Source of the DNA: Quillaja saponaria
Taxonomy: Eukaryota; Streptophyta; Magnoliopsida; Fabales; Quillajaceae
NCBI GenBank assembly: GCA_029379385.1
Contig: CM055609.1
Coordinates: 3,410,001-3,474,000 of the forward strand
Direction: 5' to 3'
DNA length: 64,000 bases
This document shows positions 38,255-50,230 of this stretch, in pieces. The stretch's first letter is position 1, and every line of letters starts with the position of its first letter. The translations under genes and the position numbers were made by a program. The notes beneath the pieces are model-generated. The model ran no database searches, was not told the DNA's origin, and worked only from the letters and a program-made list of their open reading frames with translations.

Positions 38255-40009
38255 CAAAAATAAAAATAAATGAGATCCAGTTTTGTAAATTTGACTATTT
38301 CTAGTTACCTCCCTCTGGTTTTAGAATTTTATACTTCTTCACTGAATGTAGAGCACAACATTTATAATTACAAATGCTCCAATTTCATTTCTAATACAAT
38401 CAATTAAACTTATGTTTTCTGTAATTATTTTAGATTTTTCTTCTGTTATAGAAAACTATGTTAAAAGATATTATATTATATAAACATATTTAATAAGTTT
38501 AATTTTTGAACCAATTTTTATTTTTTGATTTTTGATTTTTAAAAAGTTAAGCCACGCCATGATTACCAATTTCGAGTTTCAAACTCAAGCATAAGATAAT
38601 TAATTTTTAAATATAAAAAATAAATTTAATAAGCCAATGATGGCTAGAGACCAAGTTTCATTGTTCTGAATAATTAGATGAAGTCAATGGTATGTTTTAG
38701 AAATATCATGAGTTTAGAGGCAAACAAGCGAAATCAAGTTAACAATTGGTTGACTATAAATATTGATGTGTATGAGCTTGTCACTAAGAAATCTCTTTTA
38801 TTAACTTTGAATATAAAATTGAAATAAAGTGAAGATATATGTGAAAGACAGAAGGGATTGCTTGTGCACCCACTCACCCAAAAGAATACAACAGGTAGAT
38901 TCATTCAACAGCATACATTTGTTTGTACAGTGCACAAGCCACAAGCAACATTACATACCTTTGTTGTACAATGCACATGAGTACATACATGTTTTTGATT
39001 ATTCTTTTTTAGTTGCAGTAATCATTTCTAATTTAAAATTGACTCTCAACCTTTTCAATTATTATTCTCATTACCAGAATAGGGAATTTGACATAATTAT
39101 TTGTAAATTACTCCACTGTTTATATGTGTTGTGGAAGATATATTGGTGTTAAGTCTACATCTAGTTGGTATTTAAGATAAATAAAAATACCCTCTTGTTC
39201 CTTAGCAAGAAAATTTAAAATCCTTTCTGTTATTGTTAAATTATATAGGGGTAACCTAATTTAAATTTAGCTTAACATAGGTTACCCCTATGTTAAGCTA
39301 AATTTAATTGAATCTAATATTTGAATAATTAATTAATATGTGAGATGATAATAATAGGATAGAGTTCGGACGTCTAATTGATTCTATTTTTGTGATAAAA
39401 TTAAAATTTAATTAATCTAAACAAGAAGGGAGAATTATAAATGAAATAAATATAAAATAAAATAGTCACAATGTAGACAAAATATAACGTATAAATGTTA
39501 GGAAACAACAAGAAGCCAACTAATTAGATGTATGACAATGCATAATGCACCACCTAAACGCCTATGCTATGTTGTAGATAAGTGTGACTTTTCATATTAA
39601 AAAACAATAAAATAATTAATCAATTGTCAAATGATTCTCTCTTTTGTTTGTCTTATCTCGTTAATAGGATAAATTTATTTAAAATATTAAGACTTACAAG
39701 TTTAGATATGTATAATAATTTTATATCCAAAAAAAAAATATAAATATAATATATATATATATATAACCATTTGTGTAACTCATCAAATTTCAACAAGTTA
39801 AAAATCAAATTCTAAGGTGACACAAGGAAAATAAACCCTAGTTTTCTTTTGATTTTATTGTTCTAGAAATAAAAAAAGTTTGTATTATTTATTTATTTTT
39901 ATTTTTTGCTTGAGAATAATTAGGGAAGAATGTCTAGACTCAGCTTTCCCCCCAAATGCCATAACCCCTCGTAGTATTCGAAAAATATGTAGCAAGATAT
40001 GAAAAATAT
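38255..40009. other. AT-rich intergenic DNA
   Basis: No supported gene. Contains the hairpin listed at 39245-39307 and an AT dinucleotide tract near 39748-39764. Confidence 0.55.
39245..39307. repeat. Perfect hairpin with an overlapping second hairpin
   Basis: Arms 39261-39281 and 39287-39307 are perfect reverse complements (21 bases each) around a five-base loop. In addition ATAGGGGTAACCTA at 39245-39258 is the reverse complement of TAGGTTACCCCTAT at 39278-39291. The two stems share sequence and cannot form together. Confidence 0.85.
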
Positions 40010-40309
40010 TTGGAGGATGTAGTCCATCACAAACCCAACAATTTCAGCCTTCTCTCCTCGTCTTCCCCAAAACCCAAATTGCTACTTTTAGCTACTAAAT
40101 CCATGATCTCCAATAACCCAACTCACAAAAACCCCATTTTTCTGCACCCAGTCTCAGTATTTGCTATATTCAAAATCCAAGTTTACAAATGGAGGCCGCT
40201 CTGCCTCCTCCAGAGGACCCGATGAGTATCACGGATAGTTGGTCCAGTATTTGCGGGTAAAACCACCACGCTTCTTCGCCGGATTCAATCTGAAAAGCAA
40301 TAATGGCAG
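40010..40309 (+). pseudogene. First-exon fossil of a plant thymidine kinase
   Basis: The short segment 40236-40294 translates to IVGPVFAGKTTTLLRRIQSE, the P-loop region of plant TK1-type thymidine kinases (usual core GPMFAGKTT.LLRR). Upstream, in another frame, come a Ser-rich stretch and DEYH, matching the position where intact enzymes read a Gly-Glu-Ile-His block. One base is missing at about 40233 and one is extra at about 40294-40296, after which SNNGR follows in the shifted frame. The exon ends at 40309 with AG then GTGAAC, a usable donor at the natural exon boundary. No later TK exon is found before the next gene. The leader from 40010 (Ser- and Lys-rich, hydroxylated residues) would suit a transit peptide. 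So this is a broken, isolated exon, not a working gene. Confidence 0.75.
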
Positions 40310-41290
40310 GTGAACTTCTCTGTTCTTTTTTAACTTTTTTTTTGGCTGAGTTTGTGATTAGGTTCTCTGCTTCAGATACTTGTTGCTCGTACTAAATTCA
40401 GTTTGAAAATTTCAAATTCGGAAGATCTGATGTCCCCTTAATGTGGATGGTGTTATTGTGTCTATATATTAAGGTTTTAGTGTGGAGTGGTTCTTTCATG
40501 TCCCCTTCATGTTGGCTGCAGCTTTGGTACTTGATAAAAACACTACACTAGGGTATAAGTTGTTTAGAATGCACAGAGAAATATTTGTACTCAGCGTTGT
40601 AAAGAATATAGATTACTTGCATCTGTTTTGTCGGATATTTATATAGTTTTAGTATGTGTACAGGGAATTGGAGCCAATCAGGCAGTCACATACTCACATT
40701 CCTTGTTTGGCTTCTATCAGAATCTCTTTCTCTCATTCTATGTTTTGGCTTTAGAAGTCCTACCATTCGCTTTCCATTTAGGCTTCCATCAGTAATCTGT
40801 TACTCTAATATTGCATCATAATAATCTGGTGATTCATTTCTATAAACTGTATTCATAAATACCAGAGGTTCAAATGTTAAATTTTGTACATGCAACTAAC
40901 ATATAATATACCCAGTTGAATGATGCTATTTATTTATTCAAATCCCCGGAGAAAGCACAACACATTACCAAACTCATGTAACCCTCCTCGAACCAGCAAC
41001 TACAAACCCCAGTAGCTAGCATGCTCTCTCTTTTCTTATATGGCTCATATTGACCCAATTTGTACATCAACCACTTGGCAAGTATACTGATATAAAGCCA
41101 AGTTCTTACATGTAGGAGTAGCATCCAACCAATCAACCAAAGACTTAATATCATCAATTCATAATAACAAGTAAACAAAACAAAAACTACTAGAAAGCTT
41201 ACCAACTTTAACATAACAAAAACGAAGATCTGATTTACTCAAAATACTGTCTGAGTCTCAATTGTCATTCACAACTCATAAGCCTAGTCT
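40310..41290. other. Former intron or spacer after the TK fossil
   Basis: No recognisable TK exons or other genes. The last part is the 3' UTR of the minus-strand acidic protein gene. Confidence 0.5.
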
Positions 41291-42559
41291 TCACTCTTCA
41301 ACCTTCTCAATGGGGACTTCAGTGCTGGCAGTGGTATCCTCAGCTACTTCATCTGGTTTGTCTTCCTTAACTGGCTTCTCTTCCTCAGTAGGGGCTGGTG
41401 GTGTGGATTCTGTTTCAATTGTTTTTACTGTGGTTTCCTCAAAAACTTGCTCATCTATCACTTCCTCTGTCTTTTCTTCTGTATTCTCTGTTGCTGGCTC
41501 CTCTGCATCAACCTTGACATCTTCTTTCACCTCCTTGGTTTGAACGTCAGCTGGGGCTTCTGGTTCTGCAACTGGGGCTTCGGATTCTGGAGCTGCAGGT
41601 TGCTCTGCAGCTGGAGCTTCAGATTCTGGAGCAACTGGGGCTTCGGCTTCTGGAACAACTGGTTGCTCTGCTGCTGGGGCTTCAGTTACTGCTTTAGTTG
41701 GTTCATCAGCTACTGGTGTCTCTGTGGTAGGGGCAGTAACAACTGTTTCTGCTGGGGTTGTTTCCTTGGCGTTGGTCACCTCAGCTACTTCATTCTCTTT
41801 CAATGTTACTGTTATTTGTTCAACCTGCAAGAGCCAATTTTACTAAACAAATATTCTAATTGCAATCTAAATATAAGTGAAATTTGATGGGGAAGATAAT
41901 GATATAATAGTAGTGATACTGAAAACTTGCACATGGATGTATCAATCTTTCTTAGCTTTCCTACATTAACGAGATGATCTTCAAGGATTAAAATACTACT
42001 AAGTCCACAGAAAAGCGTGGGAAAGGTTGTTTGACATAATTAGACTGAGTTATAGATTACATGATCTGTACTTGGATGCTACTAGGTTTCCATCAAGTTT
42101 TCCCAACCTTTAGGAGTTGATCCACTCAAAGAGTTAAGCAAATTCCATGATGAATTGAATCTTGCAGTGGATTTATGCTCATCCATACAAGGCATAGTTG
42201 ATCTCTGTGATCAAGAGAAAATAGAAGGAGAACAAAAAAACAAAAAGAACCTGATTGATTTGTACGTTGATTGTTATGGAAGAAAGTACAACCTATTCGA
42301 TTTGGTCAGCTAAGAAAACTGCTACAAACTTATAAATAGATATAAGATCACACATCAGAAACATCTAAGTAATACACCATTGGAGCCTTAATCAATAAAC
42401 AGAAATGAAAAGCAAGTAATATACAAACAAACAGTTAATAAGAGTCAGTTTCTCAGTTGTCTTATGAACATTTTGATTAGTTTCCACCTGTTGAATCATG
42501 CATGGTGGGATGAACTTAGAAACAGAAACTATAGCTCGAGTTACCTCAACACTGGCCAT
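41291..42559 (-). CDS. Small acidic Ala/Glu/Pro/Val-rich repeat protein
   Basis: Two coding exons on the minus strand: 42559-42545 (M-A-S-V-E only) and 41824-41291, 182 residues. The protein is strongly acidic and built of loose repeats such as EAPVAPESEAPAAEQPAAP, followed by Glu/Lys/Thr-rich sequence ending PIEKVEE. There is no signal peptide or membrane segment and almost no aromatic residue, so it should be extended and disordered. The very short first exon with MASVEV and a long second exon is an arrangement seen in a plant-specific family of unknown function. The TATA box at 42671-42680 is well placed. No activity can be assigned from sequence. Confidence 0.8.
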
Positions 42560-42670
42560 TTGGAAAGAAAAGGAACTTGCAACAGAACTGAGAGAAGGTG
42601 TTAGCTAAGTGTAGGAGGAGGAAGAAGGAGTGGTTTTGAAAGAGTTGAGGAGCTGATCAAAGTGAGAGAG

Positions 42671-42680
42671 CTATATATAG
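42671..42680 (-). promoter_or_regulatory. TATA box of the acidic protein gene
   Basis: CTATATATAG (self-complementary) lies 112 bases upstream of the ATG at 42559 on the minus strand. Confidence 0.55.
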
Positions 42681-45421
42681 AGGGGAAAGAGCCTCAAAAT
42701 TAATACTAAGAAAATAGGAACTTGAAGAGAGAAGGAGCACTTGGGGAAGAATCTTTTCCAATTAGACACCACATGTCAATGACAGTAATCAAAGGACATC
42801 AGCATGTCTAGTTGTAAATGTTTTTTCTCTAATTTTTTTTTTCTTCTAATCTAACTATAAAAAAATAAAAGTATATTTTAGATAGATTTCATTAATATGA
42901 ATTATAATTGGTTTTGTATACTCCTACTATTAAATATTTGCATTGCCAAATGGTGGACTCCATTTCCCATATCAGCATCATATCCTGCTTTTAAGTGGGG
43001 GTGACTATCATGCATTCATGTTCTATAGGATTTGCTCTTGGTTTTGCCTATCCAGATGTTTACTAAATAGTAAATTGTACCCCACACAAAGCCTATATTA
43101 CTTACATCAAGCATTCAAAAATATATCAAATTATGAGCAAATACAACCGGAAAGCACCAATTTTATGGAAATTGAAATAAAAAGTAGGACCTTTAATTAC
43201 ATGCTCTGCTTCACTAATTTGTAATTACCCTTTTGCACTAAAGACTTTAATGCATAAGGTACAAATTTTGTTTTTAAAATGTAGTGCATGAAGTTTTATT
43301 AAATTGCAATGGTACTTATTTTATAACACTACAGGTTAAATAGTTGACACAAGGGAAGAATAATATCTGTAAAACAAAACATAGGATGCATTAAAATATG
43401 ATTATGAAAATGAAATTAAGATTAGCAAACTTCCAGCATAATTATATTTAAAGGAACTTTGGTCATTAATTGTGACTTAGAGATAATTGTTTATAGAAAC
43501 ATAGTTAATGTGGTTTTCACTAATATTGTCTAAATTAGATACCAATTCTAAGGTTTCATCTGAATCACTTTTTGTAAACCTTTTTTGAAATTGGGAGTCA
43601 AAATATGAGGCAAGGCAGACAAGAGCCAACAATTATGGAATTAGGACGGTGCTTGAGGTGGACTGACCCCACATCAAAAGAACCCCACCCTCTCCACATG
43701 GGCCAACATTAAAGAAAGCATTTCAGTCCATCCTGGTATTATGGCTTCGCCCTTTTGAGAACCGCCCTTCCCAAAAAAGGACGATGAAATTAAGAAACAA
43801 CAAAACACTCCAAGGGCCCCACGCCACCAAGCTTTCCACATCGTACTCCCGTGACCAGGGACCCACTTGATGTGCCACGTCAAATCATACTCATCTTTCC
43901 GCTCTTGTCCTCTAAAGTTAAATTACATACACTAAATTTCATATCCGTTTCAATTTTGTTTACTTTATAAATTATTTATTTTAATAGTATTAATGAAATA
44001 TCATTGCACCCAAAAAATAAATAAAAATCTAAAACATTTTGTTTAATATAAAATTTAGTGTATGTGATTTACATAACAATAAGAGTCAAAAAAAATTATT
44101 AATAATGAAATAATCTTATATTGAGGATAACATACCGAGCCGATCTTGATATATACTAAATATCACCTAATTATCTTAAAATAGGTAGTAACAAACTCAA
44201 GTTACTCAACCATTATTTATGTTATTCTTTTTCATTATTGTTATGGTTACTTGTCATGTTTCATTTGTCAATCAAATTGAGTGAAAGGAAAGTGTGATTG
44301 AAGGAATGGCTTCACCATATATGGTACGTATTCCTCTGTAAAGTTCGAATGTTTTGGTGAAAAGATTGGACGATTTGGATGGAGGATTGTCCCACCTTCA
44401 ATGGGGCCTAAAAAATTAAACTAGTTTTGAATTTAGTGTGATCAAATGTTAATCCCACCAATAGAAGCATGGCACATGTAATGCTTACTAGATATAATTA
44501 AACCCTAATGAATATGACAAAATTAATGTGTTTGGTTAACTTAATTGGGTCGTGGTGGCATTCTATTCTTACAACTTGCACATTAGTGACATGATTGAAT
44601 TCCTCCTCCCTCTCATCTTCATCATTTGTGTTTGAGTCTGAGTGAGTGGTCAATCAACTGAATCATTATGGGTTTAATGATTTTTACCTATAATTAATTG
44701 TTGGCTTCTTATTAGATTGGTGCTGGATTAGTGGTCGAACTAACCTTAGTAAAAAATCACGAGTTCGAACTACGTTAATTAGTTACTTAGTGATATTTCG
44801 AGTTTCAACTATGAACATTTTATTACTAAAATTCTGAATCTTAAATTTTGGTTTTACGAGTTTTAATAAACCATCAAATATCAATGTAAACACATAGCTT
44901 TGATTAAGGCACTCTCGCGCTTCAGCGTTGAACTTCTGGAATTAATGGGCTGCAGCAGCCTGAGAGGGTAGGGAGATAAATTGAATATAGGTTGACATTT
45001 TTTTCTTACTGATTTGGTCTAATTCTTCTTCAAAATCCACTGCTTTCTAATTTGTTCATCTTGGGCCAGTGAGGATTATAGTGATACAAGTTTCACGGAT
45101 AAAGAGTTGGAGTTACCAAAGTCAATGTATACTATATGTTAATTGACAATATTGAATTGTGCAAATTCAATCATATTATTATATGGTAAAGTATAACGAT
45201 TTAATTCGAATAGTAACTAACGCAATAATTATCTCTCCTGACTTATTTTTTTACTAATCGCTTATTCTCCATATTATACTGACTCAATCGTTAGGAGTTT
45301 TTAAAAAAATCATAATCTCTCGGATTCATATAAAGTACACCTCAACTGGTGAAATCCAGATTGATAATAATTAATAAGCTCGGTGTGCATATGAGAGTTT
45401 AAGGTCATAGCTAGATAGATT
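42681..45421. other. Intergenic DNA
   Basis: Mostly AT-rich with no supported gene. A GC-richer patch at 43640-43900 contains ACGTCA-like and CACGTC-like motifs but no clear gene start nearby. Confidence 0.5.
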
Positions 45422-45640
45422 GATGATCCATATCGTCGGTTGACACCAGATATAGTCACTTACAACAGCCTGATAAACAGTCTATACTATGCAAGACCTG
45501 GAAAAGCTCGGGAGCTGGCTTTTAATCTTTTTGACAGACTAAAATCTGAAGGCATTTGTCCGGGTGCCATTATTTATAACACTTTGATCAATTGGCACTG
45601 CAAAGAGGGTATGTTCAGCAATGCCTGTTTACTATTCTAG
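45422..45640 (+). pseudogene. Pentatricopeptide-repeat (PPR) gene fragment
   Basis: About 72 codons that cover two PPR motifs: LTPDIVTYNSLINSLYYA, then ARELAFNLFDRLKSEGICP and GAIIYNTLINWHCKEG. The spacing (roughly 35 residues per repeat, with the D/P-x-x-x-TYN/YNTLI pattern) is that of P-class organellar RNA-binding PPR proteins. An in-frame TAG precedes it at about 45416 and another TAG ends it; no further repeats are seen on either side. It is a fragment left by a duplicated or inserted PPR gene. Confidence 0.8.
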
Positions 45641-46406
45641 TCTCCTGCTATATATAATGGTCAGCAACTTGGTGAAAAAAAGAGACAAGGAGAGCAATAG
45701 GTTCTTCTTCTGATCGAGCTCAGACTTTCTATTGATTTTAATAAAGCTATGGTCCTGAAAAGTAACATTTGTTTGCCTTCTTGGTTTGTTTATTTTCTTT
45801 CACAGAAACTGCCCTTCCTGTTTACAGTCAGCTCATCTTTCTTGAAAACCATGGTGGCAGTTAGCATTTTGTTGTGTAAGTTACTTAGGTTTTAACAGTT
45901 ATGCAGATGAAACATTGTAGAAGACTTGTATTGAAGTCGACCTATTTTGTTTGTTTTAGAGTAATGTCAGTACATGAATGAACTTCTCAAGAATGGAGGC
46001 AAGCATCAATACCATTTAATCTGTATATTATATAGATTTTCTTTTCTCTAATTATGTCCGTGGTCATGACGATGTTTTCCTTTATAATCTGAGATTTCCA
46101 TGATAGAAGAGAGTGAATGAATTTTTTTCAGGAGGTAGAGATTAATGGTGGAAGACAAGAAAAGCAATACAAACAACAAGTGCTTTCTTCAAATATAAAT
46201 CATTAACAATATTTGTTGCTATTTACTCTTCTTCTCTCTCATTAGTCATGTACAAATTGTTTCAACAAAATATAGTTGCCACACCAGATATAGTAATCAC
46301 TTCTTTCTTTTAAAAAACGAACACATTTTCGAGCTGCAACTTCTCACTGAAGGGAAAAGAAAGATTGCTGTCTGAAAACAAAGTGCAGGAAAAAGTAAAT
46401 AATTTT
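45641..46406. other. Intergenic DNA
   Basis: No supported gene; no more PPR motifs were found in the flanking frames. Confidence 0.5.
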
Positions 46407-46480
46407 GCTTTCATTGAGAGTTGAACTCAAGACCTCCCGCTTACTAAACAGGGTGCTCTAACCAACTGAGCTATGAAGCT
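46407..46480 (-). tRNA. tRNA-Thr (AGU)-like sequence, probably degenerate
   Basis: On the minus strand the D arm TAGCTCAGTTGGTTAGAGC, the anticodon loop TTAGTAA (AGU, threonine) and the T arm TTGAGTTCAACTCTCAA are intact. Two faults appear compared with the plant tRNA-Thr I recall. The 5' acceptor strand is one base short (GCTTCA against TGAAAGC on the 3' side), and there is one extra base between the D arm and the anticodon stem (CACCCTGT where CACCCGT is expected). The acceptor stem therefore does not close properly. No intron. Probably a tRNA pseudogene. Confidence 0.7.
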
Positions 46481-47132
46481 TCATGCTATAGCTTAGTGAA
46501 AAAATTATTATCTATAACTAAATTTGTAAAAATAACCACAATTTTTTTTATCTATAAACAACCTACCTCTAAAGAAATGGTGTCCACATTGGTTGGTCAT
46601 TACCAAAAATATCGATAATATAACCTGAAGTTGTTGAACTATTAACAAATAGATTATTTCGGTTTTTCTCAATACATGGGCTTATTTTGGGTTGCCCAAT
46701 TAGACGACGAAGTTCCATCTCAAATATAAATCCAAACGAAAAGGCAGAAGAAAATTTCTTAATCATGAACTTGGCAGAGCGTTAAGAAACAAGAGAGAAA
46801 AGGCAAGGTCCCAATTTTGAGTATCTGACACCTACAATGAAAAAATGACTGATTGTTTTTTTTTTTTTCTTCTTAAAAGATAATTTTTTTTTTTAAAAGA
46901 CTGATTTTTATCTGACTGCAAGTACAGACACTATAACAAAGTCTATGCTATAATATATCAGATTTGCTTTCTATCATTTCAGGAGACATTTACATCGAAA
47001 TTTGTGGTTTACCTTCCATTGATGGGAGTTTTGGATTAGAGCTAAATCAAAGGTTCCAAGAAAAACTACAGACAACACTGAGTCATACTCTATGAGTTCA
47101 AAAAGAAAATTTACGGACTGAGGCAACCAGTT
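46481..47132. other. Intergenic DNA and GRAS-gene 3' UTR
   Basis: No supported gene; two T-runs near 46858 and 46890. The part beside 47133 is the GRAS gene 3' UTR. Confidence 0.5.
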
Positions 47133-48780
47133 TCAGCACCAAGCAGAAGAGGTGGCCAAAGCTCTGTTCATCCAGCCAAGATATAGAGCTCCATCCCTCT
47201 GTTCAAGCCTATAATTCTCATGATACTCCTTCAATAGATTTCTGATTGCATCAGTCACTGAGGAACTCAAAGGGTATGGCCTAAATCCAGCCATAGAAAA
47301 TCTTATTCTCCACTTCCCTAAAAGTTCATGTCTTTCCACCCTCTCAGCCCCTTCACAAGCTATCATGTTGACTATATCACGAGCTACACAATGCTGCTCT
47401 GCACTAATCCGCTGCTTATCATCTCTGGCACGGGTCACATCTATCGATTCAAATGTGGCTGTATAATAATCCAATGTCTCTAGAAACCTTGAAAAGAATG
47501 AGGAAGTGTTGGTGTTAGATTCTTGCTCAACAAGCGTCACAACCTTGGGTGACAAGCTCTTCACCAACCTCAACAGCCTATCTCTGTGATTATGTGTGCT
47601 CACGCTCTCATCTGGCATGTGATGCAACACGTATGGGAAATTTACCGCCACAGCTTCACCAGACCGAATCCCAAGATTTTGAAGTTCAACCTCACAGCCA
47701 GACATAGCAGCACTATGGAACTCAAATGGAACTCCACATGACTCGGCTACCTTTGACAACCGTTTCCCTACAATATCAAGTCCTCCTCCACGAGCATGAA
47801 AAGACTGGGAGTCATCAATTCCGGTGATACGGATGAATGGAGGGCCACCAGGCCGACCTGCAAGATCCTGGATAAGGGACACCCACTGAGACCCCTGAGC
47901 AATCTGGAAGTCAATGACGTGAATTCTTGACTCATGTACCATTGCTTCCCGAATGACATCATTTGCAGACACGTAAGCAAACTTCCAGTATGGGCAGATC
48001 AGATAGAGGATATGCATGTATGTCATTAGTTCTGAGCTTGTCGGTTCTTTGCACTTCAAGGACTTGTAGATTAAACTCCCCGATGATTCTAACCTTGCTC
48101 TAAGCCCTTCCAACAAGTAAGCACCCAACCTCTGGATTGGGTTCCCAGAAACTGATACCATCCGTCCCAATACATCCATTAAACCTACTGCAGTAGGTAT
48201 GTCTTCCTCGGATACTGCATGTGCACAGGTAAGAAGCACTTGCTTCAAGTCTAACTTGGGGATCATTTCTACCATTTTATCCCAATCCCATCTTGCCACG
48301 GAAGCAGTTTGGCGGTACCCACCCTTGAAGCAGCAATAACGGCTGTCGACTATATCTGATTCTGGGCCCAGCAATGAAATTTCTAGTTCTCTAAGTTTGT
48401 TCTTCAATTCATTGCTATCATCAGCGCTGGAGGGACCACTGATTGGTGATCCACAGGTGTTCTCAGAGGAATGATGCTGATCTGACAAGCATGACTGAGA
48501 ATCTTGCGGTGAAAAGGGACTCCTGTTAGATGAGACACTGGCAACAGAGGGGGAATCACAGACAACGAGACTAGCAGTTGCCGGACACGATTCCAGGGTA
48601 AAGTACTGCTCCTTGTAGGTTCCAAAAGAAACACTGGTCCCCTGACTGCTAATATCCTGGCATACATTGTTTTCTAATATTTGGAAATGAGACAAATGGT
48701 AGGGGTCAATGTCTTGCACAGCATGGTGGTAGAACCCTTGTACACCACCCGAACTTTCGATGTTTTTGTGACTTTTGCAT
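47133..48780 (-). CDS. SCL13: GRAS transcription regulator, PAT1/SCL13 branch, frameshift near the start
   Basis: Single coding exon for a GRAS protein of the PAT1 clade, linked to phytochrome light signalling and stress in Arabidopsis. The variable N-terminus contains the clade motifs YFTLESCPA and NRSPFSPQDSQSCLSDQH. The GRAS domain covers roughly the last 375 residues: leucine-rich I with KQVLLTCAHAVSEED, the VHIID motif as IHVIDFQIAQGSQW, leucine-rich II, NFPYVLHHMPDESV, the PFYRE region around FFSRFLETLDYYTATFES, and SAW with GKWRIRFSMAGFRPYPL and LGWMNR. Start problem: the natural ATG (48780, M-Q-K-S-Q-K-H, as in SCL13) follows a TTTCAG acceptor and is one base out of frame with the rest. 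Removing one A from the A5 run at 48763-48767 would join them into an intact protein of about 550 residues. The main frame has no other ATG until about residue 170. A 5' UTR exon ending near 50095 (donor GTACAT) fits an intron to 48786. Confidence 0.9.
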
Positions 48781-48785
48781 CTAAA

Positions 48786-50094
48786 CTGAAACAATATGCT
48801 AACTCAACCTCAAAAATAACAAAGAATTACTAGTGCTACTTCTTCTTTTATTGTGAAGAAGCTTCAAAACTTTGCCGAGTTAACTTTTTCAAATGAAAAT
48901 TACTCATTCACTGAGTTCCGATACAGTCTGTTCCATTCTGGTAATAGCTAGACGATTTTGTACATCAGCAAGAATCCCCGTCATCATCAACCTTTGCAAT
49001 TCCCACTAATGTATTCAAGAAACATAACCTGAACCATTGAATCAAAATTATTAATACAACTTCAATGTTGATTTGAAAAGACAAAAAATAAAATGAAATT
49101 AAAGAGCAGAGTAAGACTAGTAACTGAAAAATGTAAGATACTTAAAAAAGGCCTTGAGGAGATAAAGAGGTCTGAAATTATTGAAACAACCATCACAGAA
49201 CCCTTAAAAACCAGGAATTATGAGACAGCCTAGGACAAAACAATCATCTAAAGAGCAAAACTGCAACAGCGCTTTGTTTCCAAGCAACATTACAAGCAAA
49301 ACATTATGCCTAAATTTGTAGATTCATGCCATCTTCACCTATCCCAGGATTTTTGGGAGTCAAAACCGAATAATCGAATCCATAAACTAACTGGAACCCA
49401 TTCTTATTAACAAAACAAAAAAATCTGGCCAGTTTTGTCGGTATGAATTGGTGTCTAGTTTACAGTTACAGAGCCAAAAGCTACAGCATACTTCACTACA
49501 GAAATCTTTGGTATCATTTATCATATTCATATGAAAGTACATAAAGCCTCCATCACCAGCTAGGCACGATAAAAACCAGTATTTTTTGTAGGGGAAAATT
49601 GCCCAAGGAAGAGACCAGATAAGATATTTAACACAGGCAGTCTCCATGACCATTAAAGCAAATCATAAATTCAACAAAATACCCGCCACAGATTTCCAAT
49701 TTTAGAACAGAAAATTTTCAGATAAGCAACCATAAACACTCCCCAGAGCTATCAAAAGTTCTATGATACAGGCCTATAAGAATTAAAATCTCCTAACCCC
49801 ATGAAATGGTAAAAGAACAAAGGGATTATTAGTAATAAATTAAACTCCAGTTTCACATGACAAATCAGAAACCAAATCAAAATTTTACAAAAGAAAATCC
49901 ACCTTACAGTAGAATCTAACACAAACCCTTATTTCCAAACCATTAAATCATCACCAGTAAAAAGTCCAACTTTGGATATAAACACAAATCAAAGAAGGTC
50001 CAGAAATTCAGTAACGTCCACAACAACAGAAAAACAACATTTGACCCACTAGAACAATCCCTTCGAACCCATGATTGAAACTGAAACGATGTAC
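48786..50094 (-). other. Probable 5' UTR intron of the GRAS gene
   Basis: Donor AAG|GTACAT at 50094 and acceptor TTGTTTCAG ending at 48786 on the minus strand frame this stretch. It contains no recognisable exon. The 5' UTR exon would span about 50095-50230. Confidence 0.55.
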
Positions 50095-50230
50095 CTTATT
50101 CACAGCAATTCAAGCTGGTTCACTTTCTTGTCACAGATTCTTCTTCAGGGTCTTTCCAGAGCAGAGGCAAAGAATCTAGCAGACCAGGCTGTCTTCTCCG
50201 AACTCCTAAAACGATGCATCGCTGAGCTTT

